A DNA stretch of 64,000 nt from Halomonas litopenaei. GTDB lineage: Bacteria > Pseudomonadota > Gammaproteobacteria > Pseudomonadales > Halomonadaceae. Below are positions 1 through 10,391 of the stretch, piece by piece. The notes beneath the pieces were generated by a model. It was not told the origin of the DNA. It searched no databases and saw only the letters and a list, made by a program, of their open reading frames with translations. The stretch is taken from positions 124,001 through 188,000 of the forward strand of contig NZ_PXNS01000010.1 of NCBI RefSeq assembly GCF_003045775.1. Reading direction: 5' to 3'. Numbering within the stretch: the stretch's first letter is position 1; each line of letters opens with the position of its first letter. Made by a program: the position numbers and the translations under genes.

Positions 1-1398
<1,398 letters not shown>

Positions 1399-1522
1399 AC
1401 CGATTGGCCGTCGGTGTCCACCGGCGGCTATCTTCTGTTCAGGATCGGCCATCGTCATTTTCCTCGTAGCGAGGCGCAGGCCGCCAGTGGCTACGCATGC
1501 GACCTTCAATCAGGAGTGTCTA

Positions 1523-3151
1523 ATGAGCAACATCTACGACCAGGGCATGCCGCGCAACGCGGCCAACCACGTGGCTATCTCGCCGTTGACCTTCATCGAA
1601 CGCGCGGCCAGCGTCTATCCGGACCTGCCGGCGGTGGTCCACGGCCAGACGCGCCGCGACTGGGCCACCACCTGGCAGCGCTGCCGGCGACTGGCCTCGG
1701 CACTGGAGCGTCGTGGACTCGGCAAGGGGGATACGGTGTCGGTGATGCTGCCCAATGTGCCGGCGATGTTCGAGGCTCACTTTGGCGTGCCCCTGGTCGG
1801 TTGCGTACTCAACACCCTGAATATCCGTCTCGATGCCTCGGCGATTGCCTACATGCTGGAACACGCCGAGACCCGGGCGATCCTGGTGGACCCGGAGTTT
1901 GTCGAGGTGGTACGTGAGGCGATCAAGGGCCTCGATAAACCGCCTCTGATCATCGACGTGCTGGATCCCGAGTTCGAGGGCCAGGCCGAGCGCCTGGGCG
2001 AGATCGAGTACGAGGACCTGCTGGCCGAAGGTGACGCCGACTACCCCTATCGCCTGCCCGAAGACGAGTGGGACGCCATCTCGCTGAACTACACCTCCGG
2101 TACCACCGGCAAGCCCAAGGGCGTGGTCTATCACCATCGCGGCGCCTACCTCAACGCCGTGAGCAACATCCTCGAGTGGGCGATGCCGCATCACCCGGTG
2201 TACCTGTGGACGCTGCCGATGTTCCACTGCAACGGCTGGTGTTTCCCCTGGACCATCGCCGCCAACGCCGGGGTCAACGTCTGCCTGCGCAAGGTCGACC
2301 CGAAGAAGATCATGGAACTGATCGCCGACGAGAAGGTGACCCACTTCAGCGGCGCGCCGATCGTGCTCAACGGACTGGTCAATCTGGACGAGTCCCAGCG
2401 TCGTGCCATCGACCACCCGGTCAAGGCCACCACCGCCGGGGCGGCGCCGCCTGCTGCGGTGATCGCCGGGGTGGAGTCACTCGGCATCGATGTGACCCAC
2501 GTCTATGGTCTGACCGAGGTCTATGGTCCGGTGACGGTGTGCGCCTGGCGCGAGGCCTGGGACGAGCTGCCGCTGGAGGAGCGTGCCCGCATCAAGGCCC
2601 GTCAGGGCGTGCGTGGGCACATGCTGGAGGCGCTTTGCGTGGCCGACCCGGTGACCCTGGAGCCATTGCCCAAGGACGGCGAGAGCATCGGCGAGATCAT
2701 GATGCGTGGCAACAACGTGATGAAGGGCTACCTGAAGAACGAGGCCGCCACCCGGGAAGCGCTGGATGGTGGCTGGTACCACACCGGCGACCTGGCAGTG
2801 TGGCACGCCGATGGCTACATCGAGATCAAGGATCGCTCCAAGGACATCATCATCTCCGGCGGCGAGAACATCTCCACCATTGAACTCGAGGATGCGCTCT
2901 ACGCCCACCCGGCGGTGGAAGAGGCCGCGGTGGTAGCGCAGCCTGACGAGAAGTGGGGCGAAAGCCCCTGCGCCTTCGTCAAGCTCAAGGCCACCAGCGG
3001 TGAGGTGACCGAAGAGGACATCATCGAGCACTGTCGGGGCAAGCTTGCGCGCTTCAAGGTGCCCAAGCGCGTCGTCTTCACCGAACTGCCGAAGACCTCG
3101 ACCGGCAAGATCCAGAAGTTCGTGCTGCGTCAGCAGGCCAAGGAGAGCTGA
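1523..3151 (+). CDS. AMP-forming acyl-CoA synthetase (DmdB/medium-chain type)
   Basis: Activates a carboxylic acid to its CoA thioester through an acyl-adenylate. 542 residues from the ATG that follows an AGGAG site; the frame is open further upstream but that stretch overlaps the preceding gene. The ATP loop YTSGTTGKPKG lies near residue 190. The adenylate-binding YGLTE, the GWYHTGDLA hinge and the C-terminal STGKIQK, with the adenylation lysine at residue 529, are all intact. Length and sequence style match the family that holds methylmercaptopropionate-CoA ligase DmdB and short/medium-chain fatty acid ligases. It sits 124 bp after an acyl-CoA dehydrogenase, so it should feed that enzyme. 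Confidence 0.92.
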   Translation: MSNIYDQGMPRNAANHVAISPLTFIERAASVYPDLPAVVHGQTRRDWATTWQRCRRLASALERRGLGKGDTVSVMLPNVPAMFEAHFGVPLVGCVLNTLNIRLDASAIAYMLEHAETRAILVDPEFVEVVREAIKGLDKPPLIIDVLDPEFEGQAERLGEIEYEDLLAEGDADYPYRLPEDEWDAISLNYTSGTTGKPKGVVYHHRGAYLNAVSNILEWAMPHHPVYLWTLPMFHCNGWCFPWTIAANAGVNVCLRKVDPKKIMELIADEKVTHFSGAPIVLNGLVNLDESQRRAIDHPVKATTAGAAPPAAVIAGVESLGIDVTHVYGLTEVYGPVTVCAWREAWDELPLEERARIKARQGVRGHMLEALCVADPVTLEPLPKDGESIGEIMMRGNNVMKGYLKNEAATREALDGGWYHTGDLAVWHADGYIEIKDRSKDIIISGGENISTIELEDALYAHPAVEEAAVVAQPDEKWGESPCAFVKLKATSGEVTEEDIIEHCRGKLARFKVPKRVVFTELPKTSTGKIQKFVLRQQAKES

Positions 3152-3294
3152 TCGCCGCCTGCCATCCGCTGATGGCAGGGTAAGCCCGCCCGCGACAGAG
3201 CGGGGAGCAGATCATCAGACGCCGCCTTCGGGGTGACCGGGGGCGGCGTGGTTGTGTCATGATCGAGGGAAATATCCATCAAGGGAGAAAGCAA

Positions 3295-4146
3295 GTGAGC
3301 GAGACGCGGATCGGTGTGGTCGGTGGTGGAACCATGGGTCAGGGCATCGCCCAGGTGCTGGTGCAAAGCGGCTTCGAGGTGAGCCTTTATGATGTTGCCG
3401 AGGCCGCCCTGGAGCGGGCCAGCGCGGCGATCGACAAGGGCCTTGCCAAGCTGGTGGAAAAGCAGCGGCTGAGTGCCGAACAGCGGGACGAGGCCCGCGC
3501 GCGCCTGACCACGGTCAACTCGCTTCAGGCCCTGGCCGACTGCGGGGTGATCATCGAGGCGGCGCCGGAAGCGCCGGAGCTCAAGGAACGCCTGTTCCGG
3601 GAGCTCGATGAGCTCAACCCCGAGGCGGTGCTGGCCTCCAACACCTCCTCGCTGTCGCTGACCCGTCTGGCGGCGGTGTGCCAGCGGCCAGAGCGAGTCG
3701 TCGGCATGCACTTCTTCAATCCGGTGCCGGTGCTCAAGCTGGTCGAGGTCATCCGCGCCGAGCAGACCAGCGACGCGACCGTGGCCCGTGTCGAAGCCCT
3801 GGCCGAGTCCATGGGCAAGACCGCCGTGGCGATCGGCGACGCCCCAGGCTTCGCGGTCAACCGCCTGCTGGTGCCGATGATCAACGAGGCGGCTTTCCTG
3901 GTGCAGGAAGGGGTGGCCAGCGCTGAAGACATCGACACCGCCATGAAGCTTGGCGCCGCCCACCCGATGGGCCCGCTGGCGCTGGCCGACCTGATCGGCC
4001 TGGACGTCTGCCTGGCGATCATGAATGTGCTGGCCGATGGCTTCGGCGATCCCAAGTATCGTCCCTGCCCGCTGCTCAAGCGGATGGTCGACGCCGGCTA
4101 TCTGGGACGCAAGAGTGGCCGCGGCTTTCACGACTACAGCGGTTGA
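3295..4146 (+). CDS. 3-hydroxybutyryl-CoA dehydrogenase
   Basis: NAD-dependent oxidation of 3-hydroxyacyl-CoA to 3-oxoacyl-CoA. I chose GTG at 3295 because AGGGAGA lies 7-13 bases upstream; an ATG 36 bases earlier lacks a site. The 283-residue product has the family's usual length. The Rossmann loop [10 protein letters not shown] is at residues 8-17; the signature [14 protein letters not shown] contains the catalytic His, and the C-terminal domain has the PGFAVNRLL segment. Third gene of the acyl-CoA oxidation cluster. The 143-bp gap before it holds two GC-rich hairpins (around 3160 and 3220), so its expression may be partly uncoupled from the ligase. Confidence 0.93.
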   Translation: MSETRIGVVGGGTMGQGIAQVLVQSGFEVSLYDVAEAALERASAAIDKGLAKLVEKQRLSAEQRDEARARLTTVNSLQALADCGVIIEAAPEAPELKERLFRELDELNPEAVLASNTSSLSLTRLAAVCQRPERVVGMHFFNPVPVLKLVEVIRAEQTSDATVARVEALAESMGKTAVAIGDAPGFAVNRLLVPMINEAAFLVQEGVASAEDIDTAMKLGAAHPMGPLALADLIGLDVCLAIMNVLADGFGDPKYRPCPLLKRMVDAGYLGRKSGRGFHDYSG

Positions 4147-4287
4147 GGCGGTGGCATGCGCCGAAAGGATGGCTTGTGAGCCTACCAAGCGTTCGCTAGG
4201 GTTGGGCCAAAGGTGACGAACGCGCCAGGCTCCGCCGACGCCAGGCGGGCCTCGCCGACAACTGACAACTCTGACAAGGAGCATTTC

Positions 4288-5061
4288 GTGAGCGAACAAC
4301 TGGTCGAGATGGTCGACAACGATGGCGTGGTACGCCTCACCATCAACCGTCCCAAGGCGTTGAACGCCCTGAATCGCGAGGTCATCGAGGCGCTGGCCGA
4401 GATCCTTGATCGGCTCGAAGGTCGCGAGGGCCTGCGCGCGGTGCTGATCACCGGCGCCGGCGAGAAGTCCTTCGTGGCCGGTGCCGACATCACCGCGATG
4501 CGCGAGATGAACCCGCTCGAGGCGCGCGACTTCGCCGGTCAGGCGCTGAAGACCATCAAGCGTCTCGAGACGCTGCCGGTGCCGGTGGTGGCGCTGGTCA
4601 ACGGCTTCTGCCTCGGCGGCGGCTGCGAGCTGGCGCTGGCCTGTGACTGGGCGGTGGCCAGCGACAACGCGGTGTTTGGCCAGCCCGAGGTACTGCTTGG
4701 GGTCATTCCCGGCTTCGGTGGCTCCCAGCGTCTGCCGCGTCGGGTCGGCCCGGCCATGGCGCTTGACCTTTGCACCACCGGTCGCAAGATCGACGCCCAG
4801 GAGGCCCTGCGCATTGGCCTGGTCAACCAGGTGATGTCCCAGGCCGAGCTCGAGGACTACGCCGCCACCCTGACCAAGCAGTTGTCCGGCAATGGCCCCG
4901 GCGCGGTGCGCAGTGCCAAGCAGGTGATCCACGACGGCATGGACCAGGATCTGGACAGCGCCCTGGCGCTGGAGACCAGCCTGTTCGCCCTGTGCTTCGC
5001 CTCCGACGAGCAGCGCGAAGGCATGAGCGCCTTCGTCGAGAAGCGCAAGCCCAACTTCTGA
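4288..5061 (+). CDS. enoyl-CoA hydratase/crotonase family protein
   Basis: Hydrates 2-enoyl-CoA to 3-hydroxyacyl-CoA, or acts as a related crotonase. GTG at 4288 is preceded by AAGGAG at 7-base spacing; a frame extension to 4213 has no site and reads as unlikely peptide. 257 residues. The oxyanion-hole segment AGADI and GGGCELALACD are present, and both catalytic acids expected for a true hydratase are visible: Glu in GGGCELAL and Glu in GQPEVLLGVIPGFGG. Last gene of the cluster, before a repeat element and a strong hairpin. A DmdD-like role on methylthioacryloyl-CoA is possible but not shown. Confidence 0.92.
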   Translation: MSEQLVEMVDNDGVVRLTINRPKALNALNREVIEALAEILDRLEGREGLRAVLITGAGEKSFVAGADITAMREMNPLEARDFAGQALKTIKRLETLPVPVVALVNGFCLGGGCELALACDWAVASDNAVFGQPEVLLGVIPGFGGSQRLPRRVGPAMALDLCTTGRKIDAQEALRIGLVNQVMSQAELEDYAATLTKQLSGNGPGAVRSAKQVIHDGMDQDLDSALALETSLFALCFASDEQREGMSAFVEKRKPNF

Positions 5062-5082
5062 GTCCCTTTCACAAGCCTTCAG

Positions 5083-5229
5083 CTAGGGCTTGTCTGAAAA
5101 GTGCCTGCGCTCGGTAATACGGCGTTAAAAATCGGATCAAAATGCTCATTTACACCCCGTAAACTGCGCTGTCTCACCGATTTTTGCCTTGTCTAACCTT
5201 CGCTCGTCGACTTTTCGGACAGCGCCTAG
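5083..5229. repeat. MITE/REP-like palindromic element
   Basis: A 147-bp intergenic element bounded by 19-bp imperfect inverted repeats (ctagggcttgtctgaaaag against cttttcggacagcgcctag, 15 of 19 paired). It contains an inner perfect pair aaaaatcgg/ccgattttt. A 20-base core, gaaaagtgcctgcgctcggt (5096-5115), recurs exactly in reverse complement at 30941-30960. It encodes no protein. It is probably a non-autonomous mobile or REP-type repeat. Confidence 0.6.
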
Positions 5230-5233
5230 CACT

Positions 5234-5265
5234 GAAGCGGCCATGGCGAATGCCATGGCCGCTTC
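5234..5265. terminator. hairpin between convergent genes
   Basis: A 14-bp perfect stem (gaagcggccatggc/gccatggccgcttc) with a 4-base loop, between the crotonase (+) and the DMT transporter (-). There is no T-run on either side, so terminator activity is inferred from position and stability. Confidence 0.5.
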
Positions 5266-5295
5266 GTCGTTCAGGCGCGAGGATTCTGGGGGCGC

Positions 5296-6192
5296 CTAGC
5301 GGGGCAATGGTCGCGTGGCCTTGTCCCGGCCCGGCGACAGCATGCCGGTGGCCACAGCGGTGCCTGCCAGGGTGATGGCCATGCCCACCAGGGTGCGCAG
5401 TCCCAGGGTCTCGTCGAGCAGCAGATAGCCCCACAGCAGGGCGCTGACCGGTACCAGAAAGGTCACGGTAGAGGCGGCGGTAGCCCCGGCGCTGGCCAGC
5501 AGGCTGAAGAACAGCAGAAAGGCGACAGTGGTGGACAGCACCGCCATGGCCAGGGCGCTGCCCCAGGCCTCGATGCTGACGGCTTGCTGCGGCCACATCA
5601 GGAGCCCAGGTACCAGCAGCATCAGCCCGGACATCGAGCAGCTGCCGGCAGCCAGCACGCGTACCGGCAGATGGCCGAGGTGGGTCTTCGAATAGTTGCC
5701 GGCGATGCCATAGCAGAAGGTGGCCCCGAGAATCGCCAGGATGTACCAGCCATCGCCGCCCAGCTGGAAGTCCAGCCGATCGGCGGACAACACGTAGACA
5801 CCGACGAAGGCCAGCGCCAGACCCAGGTACTGACGTCGGCGAATCGGCGTGGCGAACCAGGCGGCGCCGATAAGCGCGGTGAAGATCGGAGTGGTGGCGT
5901 TGATCAGCGAGGTGAAGCCCGCCTCGAGCTGGGTGGTCGCCAGGGCCAGCAGTGAAAACGGCACCACGTGGTTGATGAAGCCGAGCAGCGCCAGGCGTCC
6001 GATATTGTCGCGCACCTGGCGCAGGTAGTGCAGTGATGCCAGCAGGGGCAGCAGCAGCAGGGCGCCGACCCCCATGCGGATCATCACCACTGGGACGGCG
6101 CCGAACTCCGGCGAGGCCACCCGCATGAAGATGAAGGACAGTCCCCACAGGCTCGACAGCAGGACCAGCTTGAGGGTGTCTGAGGCCGTCAT
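5296..6192 (-). CDS. EamA/DMT-family transporter
   Basis: Ten-helix inner-membrane transporter of the drug/metabolite superfamily; members export amino acids or other metabolites. 298 residues with two EamA repeats: the first opens with LLSSLWGLSFIFMRVA, the second around residue 150 with a glycine-rich helix. The ATG at 6192 follows AAGGAAT. It stands alone and convergent to the acyl-CoA oxidation cluster. Substrate cannot be predicted. Confidence 0.88.
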   Translation of the reverse strand: MTASDTLKLVLLSSLWGLSFIFMRVASPEFGAVPVVMIRMGVGALLLLPLLASLHYLRQVRDNIGRLALLGFINHVVPFSLLALATTQLEAGFTSLINATTPIFTALIGAAWFATPIRRRQYLGLALAFVGVYVLSADRLDFQLGGDGWYILAILGATFCYGIAGNYSKTHLGHLPVRVLAAGSCSMSGLMLLVPGLLMWPQQAVSIEAWGSALAMAVLSTTVAFLLFFSLLASAGATAASTVTFLVPVSALLWGYLLLDETLGLRTLVGMAITLAGTAVATGMLSPGRDKATRPLPR

Positions 6193-6381
6193 CGAGATTC
6201 CTTGTCGTGGGACGGTGGAGGTAGTGGCAGCACTTTTGCTAGCCCGCTAAGAGTATGCGAGATGCGCGAAACAGGAAAGCCGTTGAGGGTGAGGGTGCTG
6301 TGAGCCACCGATGACTCTTGTATGCTGAAGTAGACGGTACCGCAACACTGACTGGGCCAGGGAAGTCCTCGGGAGGGCGCT

Positions 6382-7071
6382 ATGAAGACCATCGGGCTGT
6401 TGGGCGGCATGAGTTGGGAGTCCACGGTGAGCTACTACCAGGTCATCAATCGGGATGTGAACCGCGCACTTGGTGGACATCATTCGGCCAAGATTGCCTT
6501 GATCAGTCTGGACTTCGCCGAGGTCGAGGCCTTTCAGCATCAGGGCCGCTGGGAGGATGCCGCCGGGCTGCTCGCCGACGCCGCCTGGCGCGTTCAGGAG
6601 GCGGGCGCGGACCTTATCGTGCTGTGTACCAATACCATGCACAAGGTGGCCCGAGACATCGAAAAGGCGGTAGATATCCCTCTGTTGCACATTGCCGACG
6701 CCACCGCCGATGCCCTGATCGCCGACGGGGTCAAGCGGGTGGGGCTGCTCGGCACCTGTTTTACCATGGAGCAGGGCTTCTACAAGGACCGGCTCGAGGC
6801 CTACGGTATCGAGGTACAGGTACCCGAGAAGGCTCAGCGCGATCAGGTTCACCGGATCATCTACGATGAACTTTGCCATGGTGAAATCGAGCAGTCGTCA
6901 CGCCAGGTGATGCTGTCGATCATGGAAGAGCTCAAGGCCGGTGGTGCGGAAGCGGTGATACTGGGCTGCACCGAGATCGCCTTGCTGGTCGCTCAGGCCG
7001 ACACCGAGATTCCGCTGTATGATACGACGGCCATTCACGCCCGCAGGGCCGTCGAACTGGCGCTAGGCTGA
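6382..7071 (+). CDS. aspartate/glutamate racemase family protein
   Basis: Cofactor-independent amino acid racemase fold (RacX/YgeA type), 229 residues, with a GGAGG site upstream of the ATG. The two active-site cysteines are visible in VLCTNTMHK (near residue 78) and ILGCTEIAL (near residue 196); N-terminal GLLGGMSWEST is the family signature. It racemises L/D aspartate, glutamate or broader amino acids. It is monocistronic, transcribed away from the DMT exporter gene, which is a plausible functional neighbour for amino acid export. Exact substrate is not determined. Confidence 0.9.
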   Translation: MKTIGLLGGMSWESTVSYYQVINRDVNRALGGHHSAKIALISLDFAEVEAFQHQGRWEDAAGLLADAAWRVQEAGADLIVLCTNTMHKVARDIEKAVDIPLLHIADATADALIADGVKRVGLLGTCFTMEQGFYKDRLEAYGIEVQVPEKAQRDQVHRIIYDELCHGEIEQSSRQVMLSIMEELKAGGAEAVILGCTEIALLVAQADTEIPLYDTTAIHARRAVELALG

Positions 7072-7158
7072 TACTGGTACTGGTTATTAGCACTGGTACT
7101 GGCTCCGTGCAGTGCCCGTGCCACCAACTTGAGACGATGGCCCCTGGCAAGGATGCCC

Positions 7159-8043
7159 ATGAAGCTTTCCACTCTCGCCTGTTACCCCGTCAAGTCGCTG
7201 CGCGGCATCGCGCTGTCCAGGGCTGAACTCACCGAGCGCGGGCTCGCCTTCGATCGGCGCTGGATGCTGGTCGACGACGACGGGCGTTTCGTCACCCAGC
7301 GTGAGATCCCCGCCCTGGCGACCATCGGTGTCGAACTGTCGTCCGACACGCTGCGCCTGGTCCACGACAGGATGGCGCCGCTCGTCCTGTCATTGGACGA
7401 GCCGAAGGCGGCGGTGCGCCGGGTGCGGGTCTGGCAGAGCGAATGCCAGGCGTTGGACGAAGGCGACGGTGCGGCGAATTGGCTGGCAGAAGCGCTGGCA
7501 AAGTCCTTGCCAGAGTCCTTGCCAGCACCCCGGGGCGAAGCGGGACGTTTCCGGCGGTTGCGGCTGGTGCGCCTGCCCCACGAGCAGCGCCGTTGGGTAG
7601 AGACCGAGTTTCTGCCGCCGGCGGAGCGCGGTGTGGTGCATACCGCCTTTGCCGACGGCTACCCCCTGCTGATCGCCTCCGAGGCCTCGCTGGCGGCGCT
7701 CAACCAGCGGCTGGAAGCCAAGGGGGAGGCGCCGGTGCCGATGGAGCGCTTCCGCCCCAACCTGGTGGTGTCGGGCGGTGATCCCTTCGCCGAACGGGAT
7801 TGGGCCTCGTTGGCCGGGCCCGGCTATCGCCTCGGCCTGCGCAAGCCATGCAAGCGCTGCAAGATCATCACCCTGGATCAGCGTAGCGGTGAGGCGCCCT
7901 CGGCCAAGGAGCCGTTGAAGACCCTGGTGGAAATGGATACCCAGCCCGGTTGGAAGGGCGCCTTCTTTGGCCAGAATGCCGTCGTCGAGCAGGGCGTGGG
8001 GGCCATCCTGCGTGTGGGTGACGTGCTCGATAGCCTGAGCTGA
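7159..8043 (+). CDS. MOSC domain protein (YcbX-like)
   Basis: Molybdenum-cofactor sulfurase C-terminal domain protein of the YcbX type, involved in reduction or detoxification of N-hydroxylated compounds with Moco. I chose the ATG at 7159 (AAGGA five bases upstream; product starts MKLSTLACYPVKSLRG, as in relatives). 294 residues: an N-terminal beta-barrel domain to about residue 115, then MOSC with the RKPCKRCKIITLDQRSGE segment, whose Cys is the expected Moco-sulfur ligand. The C-terminal 2Fe-2S ferredoxin domain of E. coli YcbX is absent. Confidence 0.9.
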   Translation: MKLSTLACYPVKSLRGIALSRAELTERGLAFDRRWMLVDDDGRFVTQREIPALATIGVELSSDTLRLVHDRMAPLVLSLDEPKAAVRRVRVWQSECQALDEGDGAANWLAEALAKSLPESLPAPRGEAGRFRRLRLVRLPHEQRRWVETEFLPPAERGVVHTAFADGYPLLIASEASLAALNQRLEAKGEAPVPMERFRPNLVVSGGDPFAERDWASLAGPGYRLGLRKPCKRCKIITLDQRSGEAPSAKEPLKTLVEMDTQPGWKGAFFGQNAVVEQGVGAILRVGDVLDSLS

Positions 8044-8142
8044 CGGTTGATCACCGGCGTTGCCGGCCAACAACTCGACGCCGCTGTCCGCCTTCTCGAT
8101 GCTCTCACGTCCTTCCCGTCCTTCCCCTCCTCCTTCCCGATG

Positions 8143-8616
8143 TCACTTCCCGTATAGCCGCCGGTGCAGCTCGCGAATCTCGTCGGCAAACTCCTCAACC
8201 GGCCCCTCCACCTCGGCACTCGGCACGATGGTCTGGATCGGCAGCGGGGCGATCGGGGCAGGTGCCACCTGCCACTCGCCGAGCCAGCCGCCGAGCTGTT
8301 CTGAGGAGCTGGCGTAGACGATGCGTCCGAGTCCGACCCAGCCATGCGCCGCGGCGCACATGGGGCAGTGTTCGCCGGAGGTATAGACGGTCGAGTGCGC
8401 GCGCTCTTCGACGCTGAGGTGCTCGGCCGCCCAGCGGGCGATGGCGAATTCGGGGTGGCGGGTCGCGTCACCGCCGGCGACGCGGTTGCGATCCTCGAAG
8501 CGAACCTGCCCTTGCGGGTCCACCAGCAGCGAGCCGAACGGCTCGTCACCAGCCTCGAGGGCCTCCCTGGCCAGGTCAACGCAGCGGCGCAGGTGCTGAC
8601 GATCGGTCGAATTCAT
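8143..8616 (-). CDS. nucleoside deaminase (CDA/TadA superfamily)
   Basis: Zinc-dependent deaminase, 157 residues. The zinc/catalytic motifs are HPEFAIARWAAEH (His ligand and proton-shuttle Glu) and the second motif GEHCPMCAAAH, with the two Cys ligands and His in place of the usual Pro before the first Cys. It resembles guanine- or cytosine-type nucleoside deaminases more than tRNA-specific TadA, because its C-terminal part is long and divergent. It is convergent with the MOSC gene; the spacer of about 100 bp holds no clear terminator. Confidence 0.88.
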   Translation of the reverse strand: MNSTDRQHLRRCVDLAREALEAGDEPFGSLLVDPQGQVRFEDRNRVAGGDATRHPEFAIARWAAEHLSVEERAHSTVYTSGEHCPMCAAAHGWVGLGRIVYASSSEQLGGWLGEWQVAPAPIAPLPIQTIVPSAEVEGPVEEFADEIRELHRRLYGK

Positions 8617-8885
8617 TCAGTATTCCTCATAAAGATGATCCGCGGGCGGCCTCCTGCCTGGGGAAGGATGCCTCCGGGGAGGGATATCTGTGGCCTTGGC
8701 TTGACTCTAGCATGGACCAAAGTTGTCCGATGACGGACAGCCAGATACGTGATTCTTCACTGAAATATGCTTCTGGCGTCGGCATTTTCCTACGCAGCGC
8801 CCGGCGGATCGACTATTGATGCCGAAGGGTAACCCTAGGACGCTGTAGGTTGTCGGCAAGCTGGCCTGCAAATGAGGTGCGTTGC

Positions 8886-9443
8886 ATGAACACGAGGAAT
8901 ACCATGTTGGCCCAGCAGATGGTGGCGCTGGCCGAGCAGGATAGAGCGTTGCTGGATGAACTCGCGGCCTCGGGGGAGATCCCCTCCGCCGACTATCATC
9001 CGCGAGTGCGTGCGCTGCATCAGGCCAATGCCGAGCGTCTGTCTGCGGTCATCGATCGTCACGGCTGGCCGGGCAAGGACACCGTCGGGGAAGACGGCAG
9101 CGAAGCAGCCTGGTACATCGCGATGCACGCGGTTTTCGACGTGGATTTCATGCAACGTTGCTGTTCTGCACTGATTCAGGCGGTTGCCGCCGGCCAGGCG
9201 CCCGGGCGGCAGCTGGCCTTTCTCGAAGATCGCATAAGGGTCCTGACCGGTCGGCCCCAGCGCTATGGCACCCAATTCGAGATCGGCGACGACGGCTGGC
9301 CCGTGCCCAGCGTCATCGAACGGCCGGATGACGTCGATCGGCGTCGTCAGGCGCTCGGGCTGGAGCCGCTGTCCAGTCGTCTGGCACGGTTGAGGGGACC
9401 GGGGTTAGCGGGTCCGGATGACTGGCTACGGCGTTCGGCCTGA
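8886..9443 (+). CDS. DUF6624-like hypothetical protein
   Basis: 185-residue soluble protein of unknown function. The ATG at 8886 is preceded by GAGGTG. The sequence has the pattern of the DUF6624 group: a helical N-terminus, a central HGWPGKDTVGEDGSEAAWYIAMHA block with conserved Trp-Pro and His, then a C-terminal TGRPQRYGTQF segment. No catalytic motif, signal peptide or membrane helix is evident. It stands alone between the deaminase promoter region and the convergent response regulator. Confidence 0.75.
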   Translation: MNTRNTMLAQQMVALAEQDRALLDELAASGEIPSADYHPRVRALHQANAERLSAVIDRHGWPGKDTVGEDGSEAAWYIAMHAVFDVDFMQRCCSALIQAVAAGQAPGRQLAFLEDRIRVLTGRPQRYGTQFEIGDDGWPVPSVIERPDDVDRRRQALGLEPLSSRLARLRGPGLAGPDDWLRRSA

Positions 9444-9526
9444 ACCGCTTTGCTTCACTTCCTGCTGCATGTCGAACTGAGCCGGCTGCCAGTTGGTGGC
9501 CTCTCAATCTGCCCTTGTCACCAGAC

Positions 9527-10207
9527 TCATGACGGCGCGCCGGCATCTCGGCTGACGTCGCTATCCTGCCCGGGCAGTGCTGACACCAATCCCAGCGCCA
9601 CGGCCAGCCTGACCAGATGCGCCAGGCTATCGGCGCCGAGTGTCTTCATGATGCGCTGACGGTAGACCTCCACGGTCTTGGCGCTCAGCGTCAGCTTCTC
9701 GGCGATCTCGCGACTGGTAAGCCCGCGGGCCACCTCGACCAGAATGGCCTGTTCGTTGGCCCTCAGCCCTTCATATCGCTGCCGCAGCTCTTCGAGATCG
9801 GCCTGGGCCCGCTGCCGGTGCTGGTGGTGAGCCAGCGCCTGCTGGATGACATCGATCAATTGCTGCTGATTAAAGGGCTTTTCGATGAAGTCGAAGGCTC
9901 CCGCCTTCAACGCGGCGACCGCCATGGGCACGTCACCGTGACCGGTCATCATGATCAGGGGAGGACAACGGTCTCGCTCGGCCAGCCGCTGCTGGACCTG
10001 CAGACCGCTGAGGCCGGGCATGCGCACGTCCAGCAGCAGCACCTCATGGTGCCGCGACGAGGCGAGAAAGGCGTCGCCGCTTGCGTAGCCCTGACTGCCA
10101 AGTCCCACCGACTGCAACAACCAGGCGAGCGACTCGCGCAGGTCATCGTCGTCGTCGATGATGGCGATGGTTGGCTGGTCAGCAGTGTCGACGGGCATGA
10201 TGGTCAC
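9527..10207 (-). CDS. FixJ/NarL-type response regulator
   Basis: DNA-binding response regulator, 226 residues from GTG at 10207 (an in-frame ATG at 10198 is equally possible; neither has a strong site). Receiver domain at residues 12-125 with acidic pocket DDDDD, phosphoacceptor D60 in LLLDVRMPG, switch Thr in MMTGHG and Lys in EKPF. LuxR-type helix-turn-helix at about 150-210 (GLTSREIAEKLTLSAKTVEVYRQ). It is the third gene of an operon with a 2OG oxygenase and a PAS histidine kinase. The 184-bp gap after the kinase gene holds small GC-rich hairpins, which could set a different protein ratio. Confidence 0.93.
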   Translation of the reverse strand: MTIMPVDTADQPTIAIIDDDDDLRESLAWLLQSVGLGSQGYASGDAFLASSRHHEVLLLDVRMPGLSGLQVQQRLAERDRCPPLIMMTGHGDVPMAVAALKAGAFDFIEKPFNQQQLIDVIQQALAHHQHRQRAQADLEELRQRYEGLRANEQAILVEVARGLTSREIAEKLTLSAKTVEVYRQRIMKTLGADSLAHLVRLAVALGLVSALPGQDSDVSRDAGAPS

Positions 10208-10391
10208 TTCGCTGGTTGGGCGAGTCTCGCGGGCAGGCCCCTATGCTAGCCGATCCCCCGGCCAAAGGGGACCGTGCCAGGCGATGCCTGGTCGCCGGGT
10301 TTTCGTACAAAGCCTGGTGCCTGATCTCCGCCTGGCTGGCGCTTGGCGCCTCAAGTCAGGGGACGCGCCGAGGTATCAGCGGGGCGAGCCC

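Noticed and set aside
3130..4932. 600-codon open frame on the minus strand across the dehydrogenase and crotonase genes
   Set aside because: High-GC antisense shadow; His/Gln/Arg-rich with no domain, while both plus-strand genes are intact.
10290..10325. Possible third copy of the REP-like element (ttttcgtacaa)
   Set aside because: Only about 11 bases match and the core is missing; could be chance.
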